DNA of 15,239 nucleotides from Porticoccus sp041592135 (GTDB lineage: Bacteria > Pseudomonadota > Gammaproteobacteria > Pseudomonadales > Porticoccaceae), in NCBI GenBank assembly GCA_041592135.1, contig JBFHQR010000047.1; one strand, 5' to 3'. Every line of letters starts with the position of its first letter. The stretch's first letter is position 1. The translations under genes were made by a program, and so were the position numbers. This document shows positions 1 to 7,261 of this stretch, piece after piece. The notes beneath the pieces are model-generated. The model ran no database searches. It saw only the letters and a list, made by a program, of their open reading frames with translations, and was not told the DNA's origin.

Positions 1-531
1 GAGGTAGCTGCCGTCGGTACGGCGGAAGCGGTATTCGTGGCTGCCCTTGCCCGCTGTCATAAAACGGTGGCTGTCGGTCAGGGCCTGTTCGAGGTCCTCC
101 GGGTGCAGGTTGTCCTCCCACCAACCGGGGGCGAGGGCTTGTTCGACGTTGTAGCCGAGAATGCCGCCGATATTGTCGCTTACCCAGGTTGGGGTACAGA
201 TATTGTTCCGGAATTCCATGGCGTAAACGATGACGGGTGTGGCGGAAAAGATTTTGTCGATGGAGAGGGGCAATAGGTGGTTGACGATTTCTGTCAGCTG
301 GGCCTTGAACATCAGTTGAGCATTTTTGCGCAACAGCAGGTAGAGCATCGCCGAGGTGAACAGCACGAAGCCCATGCCTTTGACGAGACTGAGATTAAAG
401 AGCTGCGGCTTGTGCGGCCAGAGCTGGAAAATCACCCAGTCGCCGAGAAAGATCCAGGCACAGGCGGCGACCAAGTAGCCCGCCACAATTTTGCAGGAGG
501 GGGTGCAGCGCACTGTTGGGGTCAGGGGCAT
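1..531 (-). CDS. Membrane-anchored PAS-domain sensor protein, N-terminal part (C-terminus beyond the window)
   Basis: The reading frame is open from ATG 531 to the window edge, giving 177 residues. Two hydrophobic helices are visible, at about residues 14-37 and 47-67; the second carries the KGMGFVL pattern often seen before sensory modules in bacterial signalling proteins. A coiled linker follows, then a PAS domain from about residue 92: TPVIVYA, GYNVEQAL, WWEDNLHPEDL and the end motif HEYRFRRTDGSYL, typical of PAS fold 3. The output domain lies outside the window. By family habit it could be GGDEF/EAL (cyclic-di-GMP turnover) or a histidine kinase; I cannot tell which. I chose ATG 531 because GGAG lies 7 bases upstream (539-542) and the first helix begins soon after. 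A TTG about 40 codons upstream is in frame but less likely. The protein should sit in the inner membrane with the PAS domain in the cytoplasm. Confidence 0.85.
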   Translation of the reverse strand, partial: MPLTPTVRCTPSCKIVAGYLVAACAWIFLGDWVIFQLWPHKPQLFNLSLVKGMGFVLFTSAMLYLLLRKNAQLMFKAQLTEIVNHLLPLSIDKIFSATPVIVYAMEFRNNICTPTWVSDNIGGILGYNVEQALAPGWWEDNLHPEDLEQALTDSHRFMTAGKGSHEYRFRRTDGSYL

Positions 532-686
532 GTGCTGGCTCCACAAGATGGATGCTGCCTGGAAACCATATCTTGCATAGGTTGGCCTTCCTGGTGACGG
601 GCAAAGAGCCCATGTTGTGATGAATGCTGCTTGGGAGGGATAGTAATTAAGCAGTAATACTGCAAACAAGGCCCTTAGCTAAAAAC

Positions 687-715
687 ATTATAAAAAATAT
701 GGAGATTACAACCAA
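687..715 (-). promoter_or_regulatory. Sigma70-type promoter for the PAS sensor gene, with a long leader
   Basis: On the minus strand TTGGTT (715-710), a 17-base spacer and a perfect TATAAT (692-687) sit in an AT-rich stretch unlike the GC-rich surroundings. The predicted transcription start is near 680, leaving a leader of about 150 bases before ATG 531. The 201-base gap 532-732 holds this promoter, the leader and the 3' flank of the deacylase gene. I see no convincing gene in it and no clear terminator for the deacylase transcript. Confidence 0.5.
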
Positions 716-732
716 AAGTTGTTGTCTGTGGC

Positions 733-1791
733 TCAGAAAGAATAGGAGACAGACAGTGAGCCGTACTGGTGGGGATCCTGCTGCTCCTCAAACTCCCGGG
801 TGCGGTAGACCTTGGCGTAGGAAATTTTCCAGCCGGCCAGCAGGAAGCTGAAACCGATGGCAGCATCGGCCACCAGCGGTCGGCGGTCGACACTGTGGCT
901 GCTCTCAAAGCTGTTGCCGTCGAGGAAGATGTCCCGGGCCACCAGCCGGCTGTCCACTGAGATGAACGCGTGCAGGCCGCAAATCCAGCGCTGGCAATGC
1001 CGGACATCACCGCGACCGGGAGCACTGTTGTCTCCGCCCGGGCGCACGGCAGCGGTGCCGAAATCCTCCGGCAGTTGCCAGCCGATGCGGTATTCGCCAC
1101 CGGCATTCAGGTAGCTGGCGACATTGCCCAGGCTGATGCCGCCGTGGGCGATCACATCCTGGTGTGGCCAGCGCTGGCGGAGTTTAAAACGGTGTTTGTG
1201 TTCGTAGACCAACTGCAGCCCCAGTTCATTGTGCAGCTGGTTGTCCCAGCCCTGAAATTTATCGATAGCGCGGATGTCGTGAATAAGGTTCTGGGACTGC
1301 TCCGCCAGGGAGTGGGGGCCCACCATACCCACATTCATTTCCAGTGTGTCCAGCTGTTCTGCATCGCGGAGATGGTAGGCGAAGCCCAGATACAGGTAGC
1401 CCGCGTAGGGGCGGTCATACTCGATCAACTCGCTGGCATGTTTGTCCGAGGGGGTAAACATCAGCTGGCCAACACTGATGACCAGATTGCGCTGCAGCGC
1501 CTCATCATCCTTCAGGCCGTGAAAGAACCGCAGTTTGCGATTGGTCTGGCGCACCCAGGCGGGCAGGCTGGGGTCGTCCAGATAGGAGCTGAGATCCGGT
1601 GACACACAGGAGAAGCGGATGCCGTTGGTATAGTGGCGGTCGGTTTCACCGAACAGGTCATTTTCCAGATACAGGTTGAGGGTGTCGCAGAAGCGCGGCC
1701 GCGCCTCATCCGCCAGGCAAAACAGCGGGGACAGCGCGATGACGACAAGGGGCAGTAATTTTATGAATTTTTTTGACCGCATGGCCGTCAT
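733..1791 (-). CDS. lpxR: LpxR-family (DUF2219) outer-membrane lipid A deacylase
   Basis: This 352-residue protein belongs to the family of LpxR, an outer-membrane beta-barrel enzyme that removes the 3'-acyloxyacyl chains from lipid A. A signal peptide is visible: basic MRSKK, a hydrophobic core, and likely cleavage after Ala27 (CLA/DEA). Family motifs follow in order: ENDLFGETDRHYTNG at about 43-57, which holds the Asn-Asp and Thr-Asp active-site region; DRPYAG at 126-131; VGPHSLAEQSQNLIHD at 157-172, with the probable catalytic His171; GWDNQLHNE at 181-189; and a C-terminal segment rich in alternating beta strands ending in SYSF, the aromatic end usual for outer-membrane barrels. Two in-frame ATGs (1791 and 1782) are possible and neither has a clear ribosome binding site. 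The gene is divergent from the acyltransferase fusion gene. Family assignment is firm; the exact substrate is inferred. Confidence 0.88.
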   Translation of the reverse strand: MTAMRSKKFIKLLPLVVIALSPLFCLADEARPRFCDTLNLYLENDLFGETDRHYTNGIRFSCVSPDLSSYLDDPSLPAWVRQTNRKLRFFHGLKDDEALQRNLVISVGQLMFTPSDKHASELIEYDRPYAGYLYLGFAYHLRDAEQLDTLEMNVGMVGPHSLAEQSQNLIHDIRAIDKFQGWDNQLHNELGLQLVYEHKHRFKLRQRWPHQDVIAHGGISLGNVASYLNAGGEYRIGWQLPEDFGTAAVRPGGDNSAPGRGDVRHCQRWICGLHAFISVDSRLVARDIFLDGNSFESSHSVDRRPLVADAAIGFSFLLAGWKISYAKVYRTREFEEQQDPHQYGSLSVSYSF

Positions 1792-1866
1792 TATGGTGGC
1801 TTGGCCGCCGGCGGGGCAATGGCATTGAATATCCCCTGGCAGACCGGCAAGATGCGTGTTTGTTCA

Positions 1867-3762
1867 ATGAAAGGTGCTGGGGTGAAGGGAACTGGATTGT
1901 CTGAGTTAATGCGGGCCCGGCGCTTCTTGCCCTTGTTCCTGACCCAGTTTTTTGGCGCCCTCAACGACAACCTGTTCAAGAATGCCCTGCTGGTGATGAT
2001 CGCCAGCGCCGGACTCGCCGCAGTGGGTGAGGTCAATACCCTGGTCAATCTGGCGGCGGGATTGTTTATCTTGCCCTTCTTCCTGTTCTCCGCCCTCGCC
2101 GGTCAGCTGGCAGACAAATACGAAAAATCACGCATCATCCGCCAGATCAAGCTGGCGGAAATACTGATCATGTTGCTGGGGGCGCTGGCTTTCCAGTTGG
2201 GCGCCCTGTGGTTGCTGCTGGCGGTGCTGTTTTTGATGGGCACCCAGTCGGCCTTTTTCGGCCCGGTGAAGTACGCGATCCTGCCCCAGCATCTCGGTGA
2301 GGAAGAGTTGGTGGCGGGCAATGCCCGGGTGGGCATGGGCACCTTTGTGGCCATTCTGCTCGGCACCATTGCCGGCAGCCTGATTGGTGGTTCCCCGGCG
2401 GCCCATTGGCTGGCGGGGTTGGCGGTGGTGGCCGTCGCCGTGCTGGGCTGGTTGAGCAGCTGCCGCATCCCCCCTGCAGAATCCGGCGCGGCGGCGCTGC
2501 AACTGGACTGGAATGCCCCGCGTATCAGTTGGCAACTGATCCGCCTGGCGGCGGAAAAGCACAGCGTGTTTCTCGCCATTCTTGGCATTTCCTGGTTCTG
2601 GATGCTGGGGGCCAGTTATCTGACGCAAATGCCGAATTTTACGGTGACGGTGCTGAAAGGCGAGCCGGGGGTCATTGCCCTGGTGCTGTCGGCCTTTACC
2701 GTGGGGGTGGCCGTGGGTTCCATGCTCTGCGGCCGGCTCTGCGGTCCGAGGGTCGAAATAGGTTTGGTGCCGCTCGGAGCACTGGGCTTGAGTCTGTTGG
2801 GCATCGATCTGTACTTTGCCGCCAAGGCCTACCACAGCGATACGGTGTTGGCGCCGCTGGCTTTCCTCTCCCGGGCTGCCAGTTGGCGGATATTGCTGGA
2901 TATCCTGTTGCTGGGGCTGTTTGGCGGGCTCTATATCGTGCCGCTCTACGCCATGGTGCAGGTGCGCACCCCGGCGGAAAAGCGGGCGCGGATTATCGGC
3001 AGCAACAATATTATCAACGCCCTGTTCATGGTGCTGGCCAGTGTGCTGGGTATCCTTTTCCTGGGCGTGGCCGGGTTCAGCATTGCCGAGCTGTTCCTGA
3101 CCCTGGCGCTGATGAATATCGCCGTGGCGCTGTTTATCTTCCTGCAGGTGCCCGAGTTCAGCATGCGCTTCCTGGTGTGGTTGATGGGCCACAGCCTGTA
3201 CCGGGTGGAGCACCATGGCCTGGAGCATATTCCCCTGCGCGGTGCGGCGATCATCGTCTGCAACCATGTCAGTTATGTGGATGCCCTGTTGCTGGCCGGT
3301 GCGGTGCGGCGGCCAATCCGCTTTATCATGTACAAGCCGATTTATGAGCTGCCTGTACTGAATTTCATTTTCCGCACCGGCGGTGCCATCCCCATCTGTT
3401 CCCCGAAAGAGGATGCACAGGCCTACCAGCAGGCGATGGACAGTATTGCCGAGGCCCTGGAACAGGGACAGTTGCTGTGCCTGTTTCCAGAGGGCAAACT
3501 GACCCATGACGGCGAGGTCGACAGTTTCAGGAACGGGATTGAACGCATTCTCGAACGCAATCCGGTGCCCGTGGTGCCGATGGCGTTGTGCGGTTTGTGG
3601 CAGAGTTTTTTCAGCCGCAGCAACGGCGGCGCTTTCCGCAAGCCCTTTCGCCCCGGGTGGCGCCGGGTGGCGGTGGTATCAGGGGTGCCGGTTCCCGCCC
3701 GGGCGGCCACGGCGGAGCAGCTGCATTCACTGGTATCCGCCCTGCGCGGTGACCGGCGATAA
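1867..3762 (+). CDS. LplT-like MFS transporter fused to a PlsC-type acyltransferase
   Basis: The 631-residue protein has two parts. Residues about 15-415 form a multi-helix MFS module starting with FLTQFFGALNDNLFKNAL, the signature of the lysophospholipid transporter LplT. Residues about 430-625 form a cytoplasmic acyltransferase of the PlsC class, with the catalytic NHVSYVD box (466-472) and the FPEGK box (540-544). In E. coli, LplT flips lysophospholipids inward and the separate enzyme Aas re-acylates them. Here transporter and acyltransferase are one chain, but the AMP-ligase/acyl-ACP synthetase part of Aas is absent: the gene stops right after the acyltransferase. The expected role is phospholipid repair at the inner membrane, by family knowledge. 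Start choice is uncertain: ATG 1867, ATG 1909 (MRARRF) and an upstream in-frame TTG at 1801 are all open and none has a strong binding site. A symporter gene follows 38 bases downstream, so co-transcription is likely. Confidence 0.85.
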   Translation: MKGAGVKGTGLSELMRARRFLPLFLTQFFGALNDNLFKNALLVMIASAGLAAVGEVNTLVNLAAGLFILPFFLFSALAGQLADKYEKSRIIRQIKLAEILIMLLGALAFQLGALWLLLAVLFLMGTQSAFFGPVKYAILPQHLGEEELVAGNARVGMGTFVAILLGTIAGSLIGGSPAAHWLAGLAVVAVAVLGWLSSCRIPPAESGAAALQLDWNAPRISWQLIRLAAEKHSVFLAILGISWFWMLGASYLTQMPNFTVTVLKGEPGVIALVLSAFTVGVAVGSMLCGRLCGPRVEIGLVPLGALGLSLLGIDLYFAAKAYHSDTVLAPLAFLSRAASWRILLDILLLGLFGGLYIVPLYAMVQVRTPAEKRARIIGSNNIINALFMVLASVLGILFLGVAGFSIAELFLTLALMNIAVALFIFLQVPEFSMRFLVWLMGHSLYRVEHHGLEHIPLRGAAIIVCNHVSYVDALLLAGAVRRPIRFIMYKPIYELPVLNFIFRTGGAIPICSPKEDAQAYQQAMDSIAEALEQGQLLCLFPEGKLTHDGEVDSFRNGIERILERNPVPVVPMALCGLWQSFFSRSNGGAFRKPFRPGWRRVAVVSGVPVPARAATAEQLHSLVSALRGDRR

Positions 3763-3800
3763 CCCTCAGACAACAGGCAAGTGCAACAAGGGATAAAAGC

Positions 3801-5069
3801 ATGGGCAGACTGAAACTTCACTGGCAGATGTTGATCGCCATCGTTACCGCGATCCTGGTGGGGCTGTGGGCGGGCAAGGATGGCGCGGTACTGGGCATTC
3901 ATCTCTACGATGTATTCGATTTTGTCGGCACCCTGTTTCTCAATGCGCTGAAGATGATCATCGTGCCGCTGGTTATGTCGTCGATTATTACCGGGGTGGC
4001 CGGGCTGGGGGGTAGTGAACATCTCGGCCGGCTCAGCGCCAAGACCATCGCCTTTTATATGTCCACCAGCTTGCTGTCGATTGTGGTCGGGCTGCTGCTG
4101 GTGAATCTGCTGACCCCCGGGGTGGTCGGCGGCGAGGCGGCGGGTGGCCTGCTCAATCTCAGTGACCCGGAAGCGATCGCCGGTCAGCTGGAGCAGGTGG
4201 AGGGGCGCGGTGCCGCAGACATCACCGCGGTGTTCCTGCGCATGGTACCGCCCAATATCGTCAGGGCCGCCTCCGACGGGCGCATGCTCGGGTTGATCTT
4301 TTTCAGCCTGCTGTTCGGGGTGTTCATGACTCGCATCAGCCGGAACTACAGCCAGACCGTGCTGAGCTTCTGGAACGGCATCTACGAAGTCATGATGCAG
4401 ATGACCCTGTTCATCATGAAGTTCGCCCCCCTGGGGGTGTTCGGGCTGGTGGCGAAAACCGTGGCCGCCACCGGCTTCGGGGCGTTTCAGCCGTTGCTGG
4501 TATTTTTCCTGACGGTGGTGCTGGGGCTGGCGATTCACACCTTTGTCACCCTGAGCCTGATTCTGCGGCTGGCGGGCATCCACCCGCTGCGCCACTACCG
4601 GGCCATGTTGCCGGCGCTGCTGACGGCCTTTTCCACGGCCTCCTCGTCGGGAACCCTGCCGGTGACCATCGAGTGCGTGGAGAAAAATGCCGGGGTCTCC
4701 AACCGCACCAGCGCCTTTGTCCTGCCCCTCGGGGCCACCATCAATATGGATGGCACGGCGCTCTACGAATGTGTGGCGGCGATGTTTATCGCCCAGGCCT
4801 ACGGACTGGAGCTGGGCTTTGCCTCCCAGTTCCTCATCGTGCTGGTGGCATTGCTCACCTCCATCGGCGTGGCGGGCATCCCGGCCGCCAGCCTGGTGGC
4901 GATTACCGTGATCCTCGGGGCGGTGGGCCTGCCACTGGAAGGCATCGGCATGTTGCTGGTGACCGATCGCGTCCTCGATATGATGCGCACCGCGGTCAAT
5001 GTCTTCAGTGACTCATGCTGTGCAGTGGTGATTGCCCGCAGTGAGGGTGAGCAGGGAGTGTTGGCCTGA
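3801..5069 (+). CDS. Dicarboxylate/amino acid:cation symporter (DAACS, GltP/DctA type)
   Basis: This is a 422-residue inner-membrane symporter of the glutamate-transporter fold. Visible motifs are the hairpin-1 serine triplet in STASSSGTLPVT (Ser281-283), the helix-7 motif PLGATINMDGT (309-319), the hairpin-2 region GVAGIPAAS (356-364), and the helix-8 motif DMMRTAVNVFSD (393-404). In the archaeal homologue GltPh the equivalent of Arg396 binds the side-chain carboxylate of aspartate, and the Asp and Asn equivalents of 393, 400 and 404 bind substrate. Their retention points to an acidic amino acid or dicarboxylate as substrate; the exact one is not decidable here. Length matches the family. 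AAGGGA about 7 bases before ATG 3801 supports the start. It lies 38 bases after the transporter-acyltransferase gene and is probably in the same transcript. It ends before a hairpin shared with the convergent pit gene. Confidence 0.9.
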   Translation: MGRLKLHWQMLIAIVTAILVGLWAGKDGAVLGIHLYDVFDFVGTLFLNALKMIIVPLVMSSIITGVAGLGGSEHLGRLSAKTIAFYMSTSLLSIVVGLLLVNLLTPGVVGGEAAGGLLNLSDPEAIAGQLEQVEGRGAADITAVFLRMVPPNIVRAASDGRMLGLIFFSLLFGVFMTRISRNYSQTVLSFWNGIYEVMMQMTLFIMKFAPLGVFGLVAKTVAATGFGAFQPLLVFFLTVVLGLAIHTFVTLSLILRLAGIHPLRHYRAMLPALLTAFSTASSSGTLPVTIECVEKNAGVSNRTSAFVLPLGATINMDGTALYECVAAMFIAQAYGLELGFASQFLIVLVALLTSIGVAGIPAASLVAITVILGAVGLPLEGIGMLLVTDRVLDMMRTAVNVFSDSCCAVVIARSEGEQGVLA

Positions 5070-5084
5070 AGCAGGTTCCCAAAA

Positions 5085-5115
5085 CCAACAAGTCCGGCAT
5101 CGGCCGGCTTGTTGG
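5085..5115. terminator. Hairpin between convergent symporter and pit genes, probable bidirectional terminator
   Basis: CCAACAAG-T-CCGGC (5085-5098) pairs with GCCGG-CTTGTTGG (5103-5115), giving 13 base pairs with one bulged T and a 4-base loop. It sits in the 64-base gap between the ends of the two convergent genes. On the minus strand it is followed by only four Ts (5084-5081), and on the plus strand by no T run, so it is stronger for the pit transcript but not ideal for either. Confidence 0.55.
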
Positions 5116-5133
5116 CGGGTGGGTTCAGCCGGC

Positions 5134-6408
5134 CTAACTGAACAACCCCTTGAAGAAATAGAAAAACAGGATGGCCAAGCCGGCGCCGGCGGGCAGGGTC
5201 ACCAGCCAGGACATCAGGATCGTCCCGACAATGCGCATATTCAGGGCGGCGATGCCGCGGGCCATGCCGACGCCGAGTACCGCGCCGACCAGGGTATGGG
5301 TGGTGGAAATCGGCAGGCCGGTGCCGGAGGCCAACACCACCGTGGCCGCGGCGCCGAGTTCGGCGGCAAAACCCCGGCTGGGGGTGAGTTCGGTGATTTT
5401 GGTGCCAACGGTACCCATCACCTTGAACCCGTAGGTGGCCAGACCCAGCACAATCCCGATGCCGCCCAATAGCAGTACCCAATTGGGCATCGCACTCTTC
5501 GCTTCGACGGTGCCGGAGTGAATCACATTGACCACTGCCGCCAGGGGGCCAACGGCGTTGGCAACATCGTTGGAGCCGTGGGCAAAGGCCATGGCACAGG
5601 CGGTGAAGACCATGAGGATGGCAAACACCCGTTCCACATTGGCAAAGCGGTTGAGTCGCTCCGCCGCTTCATCGGGTTTCACCCGGCTGAGCAGGATGGT
5701 GCCCAGCGCCATCACCGCCAACCCAATCAACAGTGCGATCAGTGTGCACTGGCCAAAGCTGAGCTGCATGCCGATGTCCTTGAACACGTGTTTCAGCCCT
5801 TTCAGCATGGTCACCATGGCGATCAAAAAGCCCACGGCAAACATATAGAAAGGAATGATTTTTTTGGCGCGCAGGAACGGATTATCCTGGGTCAGAATCA
5901 GCCGTTGCACACTGCGAAACAGCATGTAGGAGAGGGCGCCGGCGAGCAGTGGTGAGACCACCCAGCTGGCGACAATGCTGCCCACCTTGTCCCAGTTGAC
6001 GGCACTGGGGGATATTCCCACCGAGGCGAAACCGACAATGGCGCCGACGATGGAGTGGGTGGTGGAGACCGGCCAGCCCATGATGCTGGCCAGCAGCAGC
6101 CAGGTGCCGGCGGCCAGCAGTGCGGAGATCATCCCGAACACCAGCAGTTCAGGCTCTGCGGCCATTACCGCCGGGTCAATAATGCCCTTGCGGATGGTTT
6201 CGGTGACCTCGCCGCCGGCCAGGTAGGCGCCGGCGAACTCAAAGATCATGGCGATAAAGATGGCCTGTCTGACGGTCAACGCCTGGGAGCCCACCGAGGT
6301 GCCCATAGCGTTGGCGACGTCATTGGCCCCCACTCCCCAGGCCATAAAGACCCCGAATACGCAGGCCAGAATAATCAGAATCTGGCCGTACTCAGCAAAT
6401 AGCGTCAT
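5134..6408 (-). CDS. pit: Low-affinity inorganic phosphate transporter, Pit family
   Basis: This 424-residue inner-membrane protein shows the internal duplication of the Pit (PHO4) family. Each half carries a GxNDVANAxG box (GANDVAN at 27-33 and GSNDVAN at 278-284) and a P[VI]STTH box (113-118 and 366-371). About ten or more hydrophobic helices are evident, with a central hydrophilic region around 245-260. Pit proteins take up phosphate as a metal-phosphate complex using the proton gradient (the family is known for this; here it is inferred). It follows the DUF47 gene by 33 bases on the same strand. The DUF47-pit pair is a common arrangement in which the PhoU-like protein is thought to control the transporter. 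Only a weak GGGA lies upstream of ATG 6408, so translation may depend on the upstream gene. Confidence 0.93.
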   Translation of the reverse strand: MTLFAEYGQILIILACVFGVFMAWGVGANDVANAMGTSVGSQALTVRQAIFIAMIFEFAGAYLAGGEVTETIRKGIIDPAVMAAEPELLVFGMISALLAAGTWLLLASIMGWPVSTTHSIVGAIVGFASVGISPSAVNWDKVGSIVASWVVSPLLAGALSYMLFRSVQRLILTQDNPFLRAKKIIPFYMFAVGFLIAMVTMLKGLKHVFKDIGMQLSFGQCTLIALLIGLAVMALGTILLSRVKPDEAAERLNRFANVERVFAILMVFTACAMAFAHGSNDVANAVGPLAAVVNVIHSGTVEAKSAMPNWVLLLGGIGIVLGLATYGFKVMGTVGTKITELTPSRGFAAELGAAATVVLASGTGLPISTTHTLVGAVLGVGMARGIAALNMRIVGTILMSWLVTLPAGAGLAILFFYFFKGLFS

Positions 6409-6441
6409 TGGTTTGTGTTCCCGTTGATCGTTTTTGTTGTC

Positions 6442-7122
6442 TTAGCGGGCGAGCAGCAATTGCAATTTGCCACCCACGCTTTGTGAGAGGTCGGCCACCT
6501 CACCGATGATGTCGATGACCTGGTAGAGGAACATGGCATCAATCGGCGGCAGCTCTTTTTCTTTCTCGAACAGGCTGTGGCGAATATCCTGTTCCAGTTG
6601 GTCGGTACGATCCTCTAACGCATCCAGTTCGCGGATCAGGTTTTCCACAAAATCCACTTCCTTGCCGATAAAGCCCACCTCGAGCAGTTCATCCAGCTCG
6701 TTGATGGCCTTGTGGGCCTGGCGGCAGGCTTCGACAGAGGTGGTGACAAATTCCATCATCTGCTGTTCCAGCCCGGCGGGGATGTTCATTTTCCGGCCCA
6801 GCATCAGCCCGGCGATATCCTTGGAGCGGTTGGCAATGCAGTCCTGCTGGCTGAGCAGGTTGAGCAGGTCGGTGCGGTCCATGGGCATGAACAGGCTTTT
6901 CGGCAGGTGCAGCCTGAGCTTGCGCTTCATGGCGTCCGCTTCGTGTTCCAGCTCTGACATGTGTTCAAAGACCTCGGCAGCTTGCTGCCAGTTGTCGGCA
7001 ATGGCGGCCGCCATAAAGTCGCAGAGCAGTTCGGTACAGGAGACCACAACGGTCATATGGGATTGGAGGGGACTGATGGGAGACTTGCCAAAGAGGTTGG
7101 AAAGCGGGTTATTGAAAACCAT
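6442..7122 (-). CDS. DUF47 / PhoU-like phosphate transport accessory protein (TIGR00153 type)
   Basis: The 226-residue protein is almost all alpha-helical, without membrane segments, and belongs to the DUF47 family of PhoU-related cytoplasmic proteins. Characteristic stretches are NPLSNLFGKSPI at the N-terminus, the acidic SELEHEADAMKR helix (PhoU-type metal-binding ExxxD-like pattern), LLNLLSQQDCIANRSKDIAG in the middle, and the C-terminal IDIIGEVADLSQSVGGKL. These proteins accompany Pit transporters and are thought to gate or regulate phosphate entry; the mechanism is not settled. A textbook AGGAGG (7135-7130) lies 7 bases before ATG 7122, which fixes the start. The gene is first in a two-gene unit with pit and has its own promoter at 7152-7180. 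Confidence 0.88.
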   Translation of the reverse strand: MVFNNPLSNLFGKSPISPLQSHMTVVVSCTELLCDFMAAAIADNWQQAAEVFEHMSELEHEADAMKRKLRLHLPKSLFMPMDRTDLLNLLSQQDCIANRSKDIAGLMLGRKMNIPAGLEQQMMEFVTTSVEACRQAHKAINELDELLEVGFIGKEVDFVENLIRELDALEDRTDQLEQDIRHSLFEKEKELPPIDAMFLYQVIDIIGEVADLSQSVGGKLQLLLAR

Positions 7123-7129
7123 GGGTCGT

Positions 7130-7135
7130 CCTCCT
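7130..7135 (-). promoter_or_regulatory. Perfect ribosome binding site AGGAGG for the DUF47 gene
   Basis: AGGAGG on the minus strand, 7 bases upstream of ATG 7122. It is the strongest ribosome binding site in this part of the window and contrasts with the weak one before pit. Confidence 0.8.
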
Positions 7136-7151
7136 GTTTGTGTAGGGCGCG

Positions 7152-7181
7152 AGTATATGAAGCTGAAACAAAAATGTCACA
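7152..7181 (-). promoter_or_regulatory. Sigma70-type promoter of the DUF47-pit unit, overlapped by Pho-box-like direct repeats
   Basis: On the minus strand GTGACA (7180-7175), an exact 17-base spacer and TATACT (7157-7152) match the sigma70 consensus at five of six bases in each element. The start would be near 7145, about 23 bases before ATG 7122, which leaves room for the AGGAGG. Two similar heptamers, TGTGACA (7181-7175) and TGTTTCA (7170-7164), are separated by TTTT, so they repeat every 11 bases. This is the spacing of PhoB half-sites (consensus CTGTCAT with AT-rich 4-base spacer), but the base match is partial. The promoter lies in the 139-base gap after recG, so the phosphate unit is probably transcribed separately. 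Confidence 0.65.
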
Positions 7182-7261
7182 TTTAAGCGTTCATCCCGTG
7201 CCGAAAAATATCTGCACGAGCAATGTGCCGCGCTACCGGTGTGCCGGGCGACTGGGCAGTA

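Noticed and set aside
395..613. A 72-codon minus-strand frame starting in the leader of the PAS sensor gene
   Set aside because: It overlaps the membrane-helix frame of the sensor and lacks a ribosome binding site or domain; could at most be a leader peptide.
970..1602. A 210-codon plus-strand open frame over the deacylase gene
   Set aside because: Antisense to clear LpxR motifs; the protein has no recognisable features.
2128..3507. A 459-codon open frame on the minus strand opposite the transporter-acyltransferase gene
   Set aside because: It is rich in Gln, His, Arg and Gly without domain motifs, typical of the antisense frame of a GC-rich membrane-protein gene; the plus-strand frame carries the real motifs.
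3423..4595. A 390-codon open frame on the minus strand across the acyltransferase end and symporter start
   Set aside because: It spans two real genes on the opposite strand and has low-complexity Gln/His/Gly composition.
7200..7261. Short inverted repeats after recG considered as its terminator
   Set aside because: Only 4-base stems without a T run are visible.
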